DNA from: Marinobacter salarius
GTDB lineage: Bacteria; Pseudomonadota; Gammaproteobacteria; Pseudomonadales; Oleiphilaceae
Direction of reading: 5' to 3'
Assembly (NCBI RefSeq): GCF_032922745.1
Contig: NZ_CP136693.1
Span: 3,162,001-3,226,000 of the forward strand
Length of the DNA stretch: 64,000 nucleotides
This document shows, one piece after another, positions 1-8,776 of this stretch. The notes under the pieces were generated by a model. That model had not been told where the DNA came from. It saw only the letters and a list, made by a program, of their open reading frames with translations, and did no database searches. Each line of letters starts with the position of its first letter. Positions within the stretch are counted from its first letter, which is position 1. A program made the translations under genes and the position numbers.

Positions 1-744
1 GGACTGACCCCTGGCAATGACCTGATCAGCGCCAAGCTGACGCACCTCGTCGAACTTGGATTCACCACACACCGCGATTACTTCGGCGCCCCGGCGCTTG
101 GCAAGTTGAATCGCCGCTGATCCAACGCCACCAGAAGCGCCGGTGATCAAAATCCGTTCCCCGGCCCCCAGGCATACCCTGTCCAACATGCCTTCGGCGG
201 TTGAATAGGCGCAGGGAAATGAAGCCAGTTCAGCGTCGCTCAGGGTACTGTTGATTGCGAACACTTCGCTTGAACGCGCTACGGCGTACTCGGCGTAGCC
301 ACCGTTGATCTCGGATCCGAACGTGATGAGGTTGTAAGAAGACGGGTCGCCAGGCGCCTGTTGCATAGGGCGAACCAACACGCGTTCCCCCATCCGCGCG
401 GGGTCAACGCCCTCACCCACCGCTATGATGTTTCCACACACATCAGCACCCTGAATACGTGGAAAACTGAGGGGTGTACCTGACCAGCCACCATCTTCGT
501 CGTTTGCCGTCTCAAACCCTGCAGCGGCGCCCTGATCCGTACCCGTTGTTACGCCTTTGGAATACCAGCCTGTCCGGGTGTTGATGTCGGTATTGTTGAT
601 CGCACTCGCTCCGACATGAATCAGTACCTCACCAGCGAGGGGCTGAGGCACTTCCAGATTTTCCCGGTACTCAAGTTTGTCCAGGCCACCGTGCCCGGTC
701 AGAACAACGCCTGCCATTGTCTTGGGGATATGGATGTGACTCAT
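1..744 (-). CDS. Zinc-type alcohol dehydrogenase / quinone oxidoreductase family protein (C-terminus beyond window)
   Basis: Medium-chain dehydrogenase/reductase, missing its C-terminal end because the gene runs off the left edge. The visible 248 residues hold the GroES-like N-terminal domain (about 10-150, with the family motif around GNIIAVGEGVDP) and the start of the Rossmann domain, with the cofactor loop GASGGVGSAA near residue 205. An NAD(P)-dependent oxidation or reduction of an alcohol, aldehyde or enone is expected; the substrate cannot be read from sequence. The ATG at 744 has a GGAG ribosome site 6 bases upstream. It is divergent from a LysR gene at 904, the classic layout for a regulator and its target. 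Confidence 0.85.
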   Translation of the reverse strand, partial: MSHIHIPKTMAGVVLTGHGGLDKLEYRENLEVPQPLAGEVLIHVGASAINNTDINTRTGWYSKGVTTGTDQGAAAGFETANDEDGGWSGTPLSFPRIQGADVCGNIIAVGEGVDPARMGERVLVRPMQQAPGDPSSYNLITFGSEINGGYAEYAVARSSEVFAINSTLSDAELASFPCAYSTAEGMLDRVCLGAGERILITGASGGVGSAAIQLAKRRGAEVIAVCGESKFDEVRQLGADQVIARGQS

Positions 745-903
745 AGTGTCTCCTCTGCTTCAGTGCTAGCCGACTGATTCGATCAATTTAACGTCAACCT
801 CGACGCCTATGGTGAAATCATAGGTCTCCGGAATGATTCACTCAAACGAATATTATTGATACGATAATTCAGATTTGTTGATAAACGCCCAAAGGCCGCC
901 CAA
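745..903. promoter_or_regulatory. Divergent promoter region with a candidate LysR box
   Basis: This spacer separates the dehydrogenase (minus) from the LysR gene (plus). It contains a short palindrome at 852-868, ATTAT-N7-ATAAT, which fits the T-N11-A pattern of LysR boxes and lies 36 bases before the regulator start, where autoregulation would place it. The palindrome is seen directly; its role is inferred. Confidence 0.35.
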
Positions 904-1785
904 ATGAAGCCTATTCTGGATCTGGAGTTGTTGAATACCTTTGCAGTGGTGGTGGAGGCAGGCGGTTTTAAAGAGGCGTCGAGCCGCCTGTACCGCTCCC
1001 AGGCCGCTGTCAGTATGCAGATTAAACGATTGGAAGAGCAGATCGGCCATCGGCTTCTTGAGCGCAGTAATCAGGGTATCAAGCTCACGGAACCCGGGAA
1101 GAAGTTGCTGGGCTACATCGACAGGCTGCTACGCCTCAATAACGAAACGCTCAGCGCGCTTAGCCTGGAGCCGCTCCGGGGTCCTGTACATTTCGGGATA
1201 CCCACGGATTATGCCCAGACATTCTTGCAGAAGTTTATCCCGCGCATTCGGGACGCCTTTCCCGAGCTGGAGCCCCGAATTACCTGCGGTCGAAGCCGCA
1301 GGTTGCGGGAGTTGGTCACCGCTGGTGATCTCGACGTGGCTATCGTTACCGGGGAATCCCAGTTCGCACCGGAGAAAAGTCTGTGGTCGGAAGCGCTTTG
1401 CTGGTATGCCTCGGTTGGGCTACCCATCAATACAGAGGAGGCATTGCCCGTCGCATTGCTGGAAAGTGATTGCGCGCTACGTGATTTCGCCGCCACGGAT
1501 TTGAGGCAGTCCGGTCTGGACTACCATACGTTGATGACCAGTACCGACATGGCCAATCTTTATTCGGCGGTTGAATCGGGATTGGCCATCGCGCTGTTAC
1601 CAGAGTCGTCGGTTATATCGTCCAGAGTGCGCCCGGTCCAACTGGACCAGCTACCCGGGCAACGGGTTCTGACGATGAATATCATCAATGCTGGCACTTT
1701 GAACCCCGGTTTTCTGGAGCCGTTGCAAGGATGCCTGCTTGGCGCCGCCCGAGCCACTCACGATCAGTCAAACGCCAGAGCGTGA
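904..1785 (+). CDS. LysR family transcriptional regulator
   Basis: A full-length LysR-type regulator of 293 residues. The winged helix-turn-helix lies at about residues 6-65 (typical run AAVSMQIKRLEEQIGHRLLER) and is followed by a linker helix and the two-lobed effector domain. The N-terminal start motif LELLNTFAVVVEAGGF is the family norm. It faces the partial alcohol dehydrogenase at 744 and probably controls it. The inducer is unknown. Base composition is like that of its neighbours. Confidence 0.9.
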   Translation: MKPILDLELLNTFAVVVEAGGFKEASSRLYRSQAAVSMQIKRLEEQIGHRLLERSNQGIKLTEPGKKLLGYIDRLLRLNNETLSALSLEPLRGPVHFGIPTDYAQTFLQKFIPRIRDAFPELEPRITCGRSRRLRELVTAGDLDVAIVTGESQFAPEKSLWSEALCWYASVGLPINTEEALPVALLESDCALRDFAATDLRQSGLDYHTLMTSTDMANLYSAVESGLAIALLPESSVISSRVRPVQLDQLPGQRVLTMNIINAGTLNPGFLEPLQGCLLGAARATHDQSNARA

Positions 1786-1814
1786 CGATGTAACCCACGA
1801 TCACGGTAATTTCT

Positions 1815-2642
1815 CTACTTTACGGTGTACCGGCTGTTCGTGCGGATATAAAGGGTCGCTGCCCTATCGCTGTCGTTTGCTATTCGGTGCGTGAAGCGCC
1901 CTGTCGATTCGATATAGCTTCCAGCCTCGAGGTGCTTTTCAGTATCCAGACCCTTTGCCTGGTAGGTAACCTCGCCACCGATCACAACCGCGCGAAATTC
2001 GCTGGCATTCGTACTGATGTCTCCCTCAAAGCCGGACGCAATCTTGATCATTGAGCCGCCCACATCGGCATCACTATCCCATACGAACGTGGCTTCCACG
2101 TTGTCCGCTTCAATATTGTGTAGCTCACTGTTATTGAGCCAGACAATATTGGTTTCATGCAGGTTGAGCGGGCGTTCGCCGTTATCAAATTTCTCGTCGG
2201 AAGGCTTAACCAGATAGGGACCGGAGTCTATCTCCAGGTAAATCAGATTGGTGTCGCCATTTGCCGCGGTTGTATGATCTTCGCCGGCTGGCTGTGTCCA
2301 GAAAGACCCGGGCGGCATCCACATTTTTTGTGCATCTGGGTCGTCGTTATGCATCAGCCCTTCGATGACAACGCCGCGATACGTAATATTGTGAATATGG
2401 GGAGGAGACTCAAAACCCTGCTTGAACCGAACAAGCATTCCGGTGGCGCTGTCGGTCGTGCGATCTCCCCATAGGTCTGCCGCACCAGGGCTCAGTACGC
2501 CGCGAAGAGGATTAAGATACCCCCACTCAACGTCATCAGCCGGCACAACTTTCACGAGAGAACCGCTGTTTTCGGTGTCGGCATTCGCCACCGTCGCGGT
2601 ACCGGCAACCATCAGTGCACAAAACAGCCTGCTGGAAAACAT
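1815..2642 (-). CDS. Exported DUF4437-type bicupin protein
   Basis: A secreted protein of 275 residues. The first 21 residues form a signal peptide ending TVANA. The mature part is two cupin folds. The first (about 65-140) keeps metal-type histidines in PHIHNITYRGVVIEG and a later EDH; the second (about 190-265) has the fold pattern EFRAVVIGGEVTYQ but not the histidines, so only one metal site is likely. This matches the DUF4437 family, whose function is not established. It is convergent with the LysR gene at 904-1785 and has about 140 bases of its own upstream region before the next LysR gene. Confidence 0.75.
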   Translation of the reverse strand: MFSSRLFCALMVAGTATVANADTENSGSLVKVVPADDVEWGYLNPLRGVLSPGAADLWGDRTTDSATGMLVRFKQGFESPPHIHNITYRGVVIEGLMHNDDPDAQKMWMPPGSFWTQPAGEDHTTAANGDTNLIYLEIDSGPYLVKPSDEKFDNGERPLNLHETNIVWLNNSELHNIEADNVEATFVWDSDADVGGSMIKIASGFEGDISTNASEFRAVVIGGEVTYQAKGLDTEKHLEAGSYIESTGRFTHRIANDSDRAATLYIRTNSRYTVK

Positions 2643-2786
2643 TTGATAGCTCCACTTTAAATATGATGAGAGCTACAAGCCTAGTCGCCGCGATATCGGA
2701 TAAAAACGGGCAGTTTCCGATTTTAGTTTTCGTAAAAACGAAGTAATTCCCAGGGAACTTTCGTCATTAAGGGGAGCGTAACGTCG

Positions 2787-3671
2787 TTACAGGCTTTTCC
2801 AACGTGCACTGAAGAAGTCCAGAAACACCTGAATGCGCGCAGACAGTGTTGTGTTCCTGTAGTACACGGCGTTGACCAACTCCCTTGGATTGGGGCGCAC
2901 CAGTTGATCCCCCATCAGTTCCACCAAGTCGCCTCGTTCAAGGTCCTTGTCGATCATGAACCGTGAAAGATACGCCAGACCGTTTCCGCCAAGGCAGAGT
3001 TGGCGTACGGCTTCCCCACTGCTGGCTCGTACCGTCGGTCTGATTCGTATCCCTTCGCCAAAATGCCAGACATTCAAAGCTTCCGGTGCGGTGAAGCCGA
3101 TGGTGTCGTGGCCCGCGAGAGATTCCGGCGAGTCGCAGCCACCACGCCGATTCAGGTAGTCCGGCGAAGCCACCACTGACAGCGGAGACCGACCCAATGC
3201 CTTGGCATGGAGCGTCGAGTCTTCCAGGCTTCCGATTCGGATAGCCACATCAATCCGTCGTTCCAGCAGGTCGACAATCTGATCACTTGCCGTCAATTCC
3301 AGTTCAATGTGCGGATAGGCGGCTCGAAACTCCCGGACATGAGGCACGATCTGATGCAACAGGAATGGGTTTGCGGCGTCCACCCGTAGGCGGCCCGCCG
3401 GCCTTTGTTTACGTATGGCCAATTGCTCTTCGGCCTCTTCCAGCGAAGCCAGGCCATCTCTCACCTTCGCTACAAACAGTCGCCCTTCCTCGGTCAGCCC
3501 CACTTTGCGGGTGGTTCGGTTCAGCAGCGTTGTGTTCAAGCTCTGTTCGAGGCGTGAGACCGCTCGCGACACCCGGGTCACGGATACGTCAAGTTGTTCT
3601 GCCGCGCTACTAAAGCTTCCGCTGTCCACCACTGACAGCAGGAAGTGAAGATCGTCCGATCGACTTTTCAT
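2787..3671 (-). CDS. LysR family transcriptional regulator (CrgA-like)
   Basis: A LysR-type regulator of 294 residues. The helix-turn-helix at about 4-62 contains RVSRAVSRLEQSLNTTLLNR and is followed by the KVGLTEEG run typical of the CrgA/YhjC subgroup. The effector domain covers about 90-290. It is divergent from an MFS exporter gene starting at 3779, with a 107-base shared promoter that holds two copies of an 11-base repeat. Control of that transporter is the natural reading, although the ligand is unknown. Confidence 0.9.
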   Translation of the reverse strand: MKSRSDDLHFLLSVVDSGSFSSAAEQLDVSVTRVSRAVSRLEQSLNTTLLNRTTRKVGLTEEGRLFVAKVRDGLASLEEAEEQLAIRKQRPAGRLRVDAANPFLLHQIVPHVREFRAAYPHIELELTASDQIVDLLERRIDVAIRIGSLEDSTLHAKALGRSPLSVVASPDYLNRRGGCDSPESLAGHDTIGFTAPEALNVWHFGEGIRIRPTVRASSGEAVRQLCLGGNGLAYLSRFMIDKDLERGDLVELMGDQLVRPNPRELVNAVYYRNTTLSARIQVFLDFFSARWKSL

Positions 3672-3680
3672 TTCATTTTC

Positions 3681-3723
3681 CGCAAAAGTATTTTTTAAAA
3701 ACCACTGTTTATCGCAAAAGTAT
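3681..3723. promoter_or_regulatory. Paired 11-base direct repeats, candidate operator
   Basis: The sequence CGCAAAAGTAT occurs at 3681-3691 and again at 3713-3723. Start-to-start spacing is 32 bases, about three helical turns, so both copies lie on the same face of the DNA. They sit between the divergent LysR and MFS genes. A regulator binding site is inferred; the LysR protein encoded next door is the obvious candidate. Confidence 0.4.
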
Positions 3724-3778
3724 GCGGCCGCAAACTAGGCATCGTCAATTCATTCCCGCTCACTGCTAAGGAGCCGCT

Positions 3779-4951
3779 ATGCCCGTTGCACTTTTCGCAC
3801 TCACTTTGAGTGCCTTTGCGATTGGGACCACCGAGTTTGTCATTGTCGGACTGGTTCCCACCATTGCCCAGGATCTGGGCGTTACCCTCCCGTCTGCTGG
3901 CCTTCTGGTCAGTTTGTACGCGCTAGGTGTTGCTATAGGTGCACCGGTACTCACCGCCCTGACCGGCCGTTGGAATCGTAAGTTGGTGCTGCTTTCGCTG
4001 ATGGGGCTGTTCATCATCGGTAACATCCTGGCCTGGATGGCGCCGAATTACAGCTCACTGATTACCGCCCGAATTCTCACCGGCCTTGCACACGGCGTGT
4101 TCTTCTCAATCGGTTCGACCATCGCCACCAGCCTGGTACCGAAAGAAAAAGAGGCCAGTGCAATTGCCATCATGTTCACCGGGCTTACCGTTGCCCTGGT
4201 AACGGGCGTTCCCCTGGGAACCTTTATCGGACAGACGTTCGGGTGGCGAGCCACCTTCCTGACCGTCGCCGTACTGGGGGCCATCGCGTTGATCGGCAGT
4301 GCCTTTTTGGTGCCCAGGAACCTGGAGCAGTCAAAGCCGGCAACCCTGCGTCAGCAGCTTGAGGTCATCACTCACCCGAGACTGCTGCTGGTGTACGCGA
4401 TGACCGCTATTGGGTACGGCGGTACGTTCACGGCATTCACCTACCTGACCCCGATCCTCGAAGACGTCACCGGTTTTGCCTCCGGCATGGTCAGCCTTCT
4501 GCTGCTCGTCTACGGTGTGTCTGTGGCCGCTGGCAATATCTGGGGTGGTAAATTGGCCGATCGTTTCGGGCCAACCTCAGCGCTGTACATCGTTTTTGGC
4601 GGCCTGGCGGCCATCCTGTTCGTTCTGACCTTCAGCGCTTACAATCCGGTTGCAGCCGTGATCACCCTTCTGGTTTGGGGTGCGTTTGCCTTCGGCAATG
4701 TGCCAGGCTTGCAGGTGTATGTGGTCCAACTGGCTGAACGTTACACTCCGCATTCCGTGGATGTCGCTTCCGGCCTGAACATCGCGGCCTTCAACATTGG
4801 GATTGCCGTCGGCGCCTGGCTCGGAGGCCATGTGGTGGCCGACATGGGGCTGATGAACACGCCCTGGATTGGCGGCGTGATTGTTCTCAGTGCGCTGCTT
4901 CTGACCCGCATTTCCGCCACCCTGGATAACCACGAAACGGCTACCGCCTGA
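3779..4951 (+). CDS. MFS transporter, AraJ-like drug/sugar efflux type
   Basis: A 12-helix major facilitator of 390 residues in the inner membrane. It opens directly with helix 1 (ALFALTLSAFAIGTTEFVIVG, part of the DHA1 signature GTTEFVIVGL) and carries the inter-helix 2-3 arginine motif around TGRWNRKLVL. The ATG at 3779 follows an AAGGAG ribosome site 5 bases away. Proton-driven export of a small molecule is expected. It is divergent from the LysR gene at 2787-3671 and is followed by a hairpin at 4961-4980. Confidence 0.9.
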   Translation: MPVALFALTLSAFAIGTTEFVIVGLVPTIAQDLGVTLPSAGLLVSLYALGVAIGAPVLTALTGRWNRKLVLLSLMGLFIIGNILAWMAPNYSSLITARILTGLAHGVFFSIGSTIATSLVPKEKEASAIAIMFTGLTVALVTGVPLGTFIGQTFGWRATFLTVAVLGAIALIGSAFLVPRNLEQSKPATLRQQLEVITHPRLLLVYAMTAIGYGGTFTAFTYLTPILEDVTGFASGMVSLLLLVYGVSVAAGNIWGGKLADRFGPTSALYIVFGGLAAILFVLTFSAYNPVAAVITLLVWGAFAFGNVPGLQVYVVQLAERYTPHSVDVASGLNIAAFNIGIAVGAWLGGHVVADMGLMNTPWIGGVIVLSALLLTRISATLDNHETATA

Positions 4952-4960
4952 TCTCTGAAT

Positions 4961-4980
4961 GGCCTCCCGACAGGGAGGCC
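4961..4980 (+). terminator. Hairpin after MFS gene
   Basis: A perfect 8-base stem GGCCTCCC/GGGAGGCC with a GACA loop begins 10 bases after the MFS stop codon. No T-run follows, so it may be a weak or factor-assisted terminator, or may protect the mRNA 3' end. Confidence 0.5.
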
Positions 4981-5119
4981 CAATATCCACTTTCAGTCTA
5001 CGATGTCATTATCACGTATATGAATAGCAGGCATATGGTTTCAGAGTTTCAATTCTGGCTTTGCCCCGTGCAAGATGTTTCCGCAGACACTCGTTATTTA
5101 GTTGAGAGAGGCACCATCG

Positions 5120-6118
5120 ATGAGCACACCGAAAGCGAATACGCATAACCGCGACCACAGCCTGGGCTTTTTCAATTATCTGGATAAATCCACCGAGTCA
5201 TCACTCTACCGAAATGGCAAGGTGTTGATACGCAGGGATACGGGCGGAAACGACAGCGAAATGCAGGGAGTCGTGCACGACAAGCAAGAAAAGAAGGTTC
5301 ACAACGGTCGCGTTTTTTCAGGCAATCAGCGTCTTAGCCTTGCCACCAACGGATTCGAGTTGCTGCCCCGGCCACTCGCACAACCTGGTCTGGATTTTCT
5401 GGATCAGCAACAGGTCGTCCAATACTACTACCCGGAATGCGCAAAAATCATAGAGGAAGCGACCGGTGGCCGTGCATTTGCCTTCGACCACAATGTCCGC
5501 TCGGTGCTCGGAAAACAAAGCGGAAAACAGATATCAGGCGGACAGCAAGTGCAGGAGCCTTTGCACCTGGTGCATGGCGATTATACGCTAACCAGTGCCC
5601 CCCAGCGCTTGCGCGACCTGGCGAACCCTCCCGGCAGCAATGACACTCTGCGCAGTGTTCTTGACGACAGCGAGTCATTGATCTCCAATGAAACGGTCGA
5701 GCGTGCGCTCGCAGAAGTTGGCCGTTTTGCGATTATCAACTTGTGGCGAAATATATCCAGTGAGCCGGTGGCCACACATCCCCTGGCACTGTGCGATAGC
5801 CAGACAGTCAACCCGGAAGACCTGGTCGTGTTTGAAATTCACTACCAGGACCGTCTCGGGGAAAACTATTTTGCAAAACACGCCGAGCGCCATCACTGGT
5901 ACTACTTCCCGGAAATGACGGGGGACGAAGCGCTACTGATTAAACAATGGGATTCGGCGGGACCGCTGGCGAGATCTGCCGGCGAGCAGGCTGATGCGAG
6001 TGATCCGCGATCGCCCTCCACGTTCAGCTTCCATAGCGCGTTCGAAGATCCTGCCACACCTTACGGTGCGCCGGATCGCCAAAGCATCGAAGTGCGCTGC
6101 ATCGTCATCTACGACTAA
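5120..6118 (+). CDS. CmcJ/NvfI-family oxidoreductase
   Basis: A soluble protein of 332 residues resembling the CmcJ/NvfI (AsaB-like) oxidoreductases that act in microbial secondary metabolism. Family marks seen are AFDHNVRS, a VHGDYT motif, NLWRNISSEPVATHPLALCD, the HHWYYFPEMTGDEALLIKQWD block and a C-terminal FEDPATP...SIEVRCIV run. The histidines and aspartates of these motifs suggest a metal-dependent oxygenase-type fold. I chose the ATG at 5120, which has GAGAGG nine bases upstream, over an in-frame TTG at 5102. No other biosynthetic gene lies beside it; an MFS gene is convergent downstream. The substrate is unknown. Confidence 0.75.
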   Translation: MSTPKANTHNRDHSLGFFNYLDKSTESSLYRNGKVLIRRDTGGNDSEMQGVVHDKQEKKVHNGRVFSGNQRLSLATNGFELLPRPLAQPGLDFLDQQQVVQYYYPECAKIIEEATGGRAFAFDHNVRSVLGKQSGKQISGGQQVQEPLHLVHGDYTLTSAPQRLRDLANPPGSNDTLRSVLDDSESLISNETVERALAEVGRFAIINLWRNISSEPVATHPLALCDSQTVNPEDLVVFEIHYQDRLGENYFAKHAERHHWYYFPEMTGDEALLIKQWDSAGPLARSAGEQADASDPRSPSTFSFHSAFEDPATPYGAPDRQSIEVRCIVIYD

Positions 6119-6182
6119 ATTACCAATGAAACGGGGCAGATAATGACATTGCCATTTGCGCATCTACCACTTGGGCAAGATC

Positions 6183-7379
6183 TCATTGGTTGACGAATCC
6201 GGGGGTCGGCTTTTCGCTAACCTCCCTCGTCTTGGCTATTAGCATTAGTGCGCTACCCACTATCATCGCGGCCGCCGCCGCGTAGAGTCCAACCGAGTAA
6301 TCTCCGTTATATTCCCGGAGCAGACCGGTAATCATTGGAGCTACAATCTGGGCAATTCCATAAGCGATCGTCATTTTTCCCATGAATCTGGCAGGCTGGG
6401 AGGGGTAGAAGCGACCGGCCATGGTCAGCACAAGACAGACAATGCCGACAAAGGTACCTCCGAAAAGAATCGCACCTAACATCGTTAACAGGATGCTGGG
6501 TTCAATGACTGGCAACAAAATACCCACAGCCTGGAGCAGGCTTGCAGTAATCAAAGCATTCAGATTCCCAATTCTTCGCGCAATCAGGTCCCAGAGAATG
6601 GCACTGGGCGCTGCCGCAAGCCCCATTACCATGAACGCCCAGACACCCTTCCCCTCCAGCCCGGGCAACTCATCTACAATCGCTACAATAAACGTGGCAC
6701 TCACAACAAAGCCGACACCGGCACAAAAATATGCAGCGGTAAGAAGCCCCATGAACGCTTTACCCGGCGGGGAGTCCTTCATGGATCTACCACTGGTGTT
6801 GACTGTCGCCGATTCGGGCCGTGGTAACCATGCCCAGGCCGGAACAAGCATCGCACCTCCGATCACGGTAAGCACCAGCCATTGCTGGCGCCAATCAAGC
6901 CAAGTGTTCATCAACTCAACTGCAACCGCACACACAACCATTCCCAGCCCAACGCCACTGAACTGAATGCCCAACTCGCTACGGTGGTTGTGACGGATCA
7001 GCCAGTTCAGTACCAACCCGGAACCAATCAACATGCCGGCGGCACAACTCAGCCCCGCCAGAAAGCGCAGGATTGACCAGAGCCACAGGTTCTCAGTCAG
7101 TCCCATACCGGCTGTCGTTATGACCGCAACCACCAACCCAATGCGATAGAGGCGGTCCTTTAATTCCAGATCACTGATCACAGACGCAACGACCGCACCC
7201 ACGAGGTATCCGAGATAGTTAATCGCTGCAAGCCAACCTCCGTCCGCCGCTCCCAAGTCGGTATGTTCCTGCATGGCCGGCAGCAAAGGCGTATACGCAA
7301 AACGGGCGATGCCCATGACCAAAATCAGGTTGAGCACCCCTGCGGTTAAAACCTTGCAGCGTTGAATGGGGTCGTTCAT
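6183..7379 (-). CDS. MFS transporter, YbfB/YjiJ family
   Basis: An inner-membrane major facilitator of about 398 residues with 12 predicted helices. Helix 1 starts after MNDPIQRCKVLTAGVLNLIL, and the ARFAYTPLLPAMQ segment is typical of the YbfB/YjiJ group. Frame continues upstream to 7463, but the ATG at 7379 has a GAGG ribosome site and starts the family N-terminus, so I place the start there. It lies directly behind a truncated SDR reading frame whose stop is at 7387, so the two may once have been one transcript. The transported compound is unknown. Confidence 0.85.
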   Translation of the reverse strand: MNDPIQRCKVLTAGVLNLILVMGIARFAYTPLLPAMQEHTDLGAADGGWLAAINYLGYLVGAVVASVISDLELKDRLYRIGLVVAVITTAGMGLTENLWLWSILRFLAGLSCAAGMLIGSGLVLNWLIRHNHRSELGIQFSGVGLGMVVCAVAVELMNTWLDWRQQWLVLTVIGGAMLVPAWAWLPRPESATVNTSGRSMKDSPPGKAFMGLLTAAYFCAGVGFVVSATFIVAIVDELPGLEGKGVWAFMVMGLAAAPSAILWDLIARRIGNLNALITASLLQAVGILLPVIEPSILLTMLGAILFGGTFVGIVCLVLTMAGRFYPSQPARFMGKMTIAYGIAQIVAPMITGLLREYNGDYSVGLYAAAAAMIVGSALMLIAKTREVSEKPTPGFVNQ

Positions 7380-7386
7380 AGATACC

Positions 7387-7602
7387 TCAGGAGTGGCGTT
7401 TGTAATTGATACGGGCGTCGGAATGAATTGCCGTTGCCGTGGACCCGATGTCGCTGATTTCACGACCGAGCTTTTCCAGATCTCCCCGGCGACGGGTCAC
7501 CACGAGATGGAATCCTTCCCTGGCGAATCGGCGTGCGATCGCCGACCCTAAATGATCACCAGCCCCAACCACCAACGCGATGGGTTTGTCGGTCGTGCCC
7601 AT
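7387..7602 (-). pseudogene. N-terminal remnant of a short-chain dehydrogenase (SDR)
   Basis: A 71-residue frame that begins like a normal SDR: first beta strand ALVVGAG, the glycine-rich cofactor loop GAGDHLGSAIARRFA and the second strand HLVVTRR. It stops after about 70 residues, where SDR proteins run to about 250. The NADP-site half-domain cannot work alone and no catalytic YxxxK is present. It is read as a 3'-truncated gene next to further truncated genes at 7729-8717. Confidence 0.65.
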
Positions 7603-7728
7603 GTTCCGTCCCCTTATTCCGTTGTGATGCTGGTAAAAGCGTATCCCACCTAATAGCGTAGTTAAAATCGATTATATGTATGCCAATCACAACCAATGGT
7701 TACGTCTTTTGGCTTTCTTGGTTGTCTG

Positions 7729-8235
7729 TCACCGATCTCCCAATTGTTGCTTCAGATATTCCATGGCATAGCGAGCGCGTGCAGACAGGGGCCATTCCGC
7801 CCGGGAAATCATCCAGAGCGAATCCACCACGTCCCTTTCAAGCGTCATAACCTTGATTTCGCTGTGTTGGGCAAAGGCCTGTCTCGCGTATTGCGGTAGT
7901 ACGGTAAAGCCCATGCCCCTGGCTACGGGCTCGAGAATTAAGCCTACCTGATTGACAAAACCGCGCACCGGAATATTTCGGATTCCAGGCTCCCCCGGAA
8001 AGCAGCGGCTCAACAGGCGCGTTGCCATGGCCCGGCCATCAGGGTGGTCGAGACTGAGCTCACCTTTTGTTTTATCGCCTTCCGACATTCGCAGGCGTAA
8101 GCGCATATCGGCCTGTTCCATCTCATCACAATACGCCAGGAGTGCGTGGCCGGCCGGTGTTAACTCCATCCGTCGAGGTTGCCGTATCAGCAGGGTCCCC
8201 AACTGTTTTTCAAGATGTCTTACATGCTGACCCAC
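7729..8235 (-). pseudogene. LysR regulator remnant, N-terminus and middle deleted
   Basis: A 168-residue frame made of two LysR pieces. The first starts inside the recognition helix (QHVRHLEKQLGTLLIR) and runs through the linker to GELSL. The second resumes at DHPDGRAMATRLLS and carries the end of the effector domain (GLILEPVARGMGFTVLPQYA). About 30 residues at the front and roughly 90 in the middle are missing compared with a normal 290-300 residue LysR. DNA binding is lost, so it is not expected to work. The front breakpoint coincides with the VOC remnant at about 8237. Confidence 0.7.
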
Positions 8236-8237
8236 GC

Positions 8238-8717
8238 AGTTTTTCCCATATCGGGATTTCGGTGACCGACCTTGATGCCGCTGTGAAGTTCTATACAGAA
8301 GTAATGGGTTGGTATCTGATCATGCCGCAAACCACTATCGAGGAAGATGACAGCCCTATTGGGGTCATGTGTACTGATGTTTTTGGTGCAGGCTGGAGCT
8401 TTTTCCGGATTGCTCACCTTTCCACTGGCGACCGAATCGGTGTGGAAATCTTTGAATTCAACAACGCAGAAAAGCCGGAAGACAACTTCGAGTACTGGAA
8501 AACCGGCGTCTTTCACTTTTGTGTCCAGGACCCGGACGTGGAAGGCCTTGCGGAGAAAATCGTTGCGGCAGGCGGTAAACAGCGCATGCCAGTTCGTGAA
8601 TACTTCCCCGGCGAAAAACCATACCGCATGGTTTACATGGAAGATCCGTTCGGAAACATTCTCGAGATCTACAGCCACAGTTACGAGCTGACCTACTCCG
8701 CAGGTGCTTACGAGTAA
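8238..8717 (+). pseudogene. VOC/glyoxalase-family protein, 5' end lost or replaced
   Basis: A vicinal-oxygen-chelate protein whose body is intact: FSHIGISVTDLDAAVKFY (first metal-side strand with histidine), a central GVFHFCVQDPDVEGL repeat and the closing YMEDPFGNILEIYSH with its glutamate. The frame is open upstream to 8067, but that part is only the antisense of the LysR remnant, and no start with a ribosome site is visible at the normal position. The original start was probably lost when the two genes were joined near 8237. If an upstream start at 8067 is used the product could still fold. Confidence 0.6.
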
Positions 8718-8726
8718 TCCGGTATT

Positions 8727-8746
8727 CGGTGGGCAATGACCCACCG
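8727..8746. terminator. Hairpin between convergent VOC remnant and xdhC
   Basis: A 7-base stem CGGTGGG/CCCACCG with a 6-base loop lies between the plus-strand VOC stop (8717) and the minus-strand xdhC stop (8777). It could end transcription from either side; there is no clear T-run. Confidence 0.45.
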
Positions 8747-8776
8747 ACCTTTCAACCTAGTTGAGAGAAGGGGCGT

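Noticed and set aside
941..1504. 187-codon plus-strand frame inside the first LysR gene
   Set aside because: It is a frame shadow rich in Arg, Ser, Cys and Trp with no domain pattern, while the LysR frame is intact.
7621..7693. Inverted repeat GTTGTGAT / ATCACAAC
   Set aside because: Eight bases only and 57 bases apart; likely chance in an AT-rich gap beside remnant genes.
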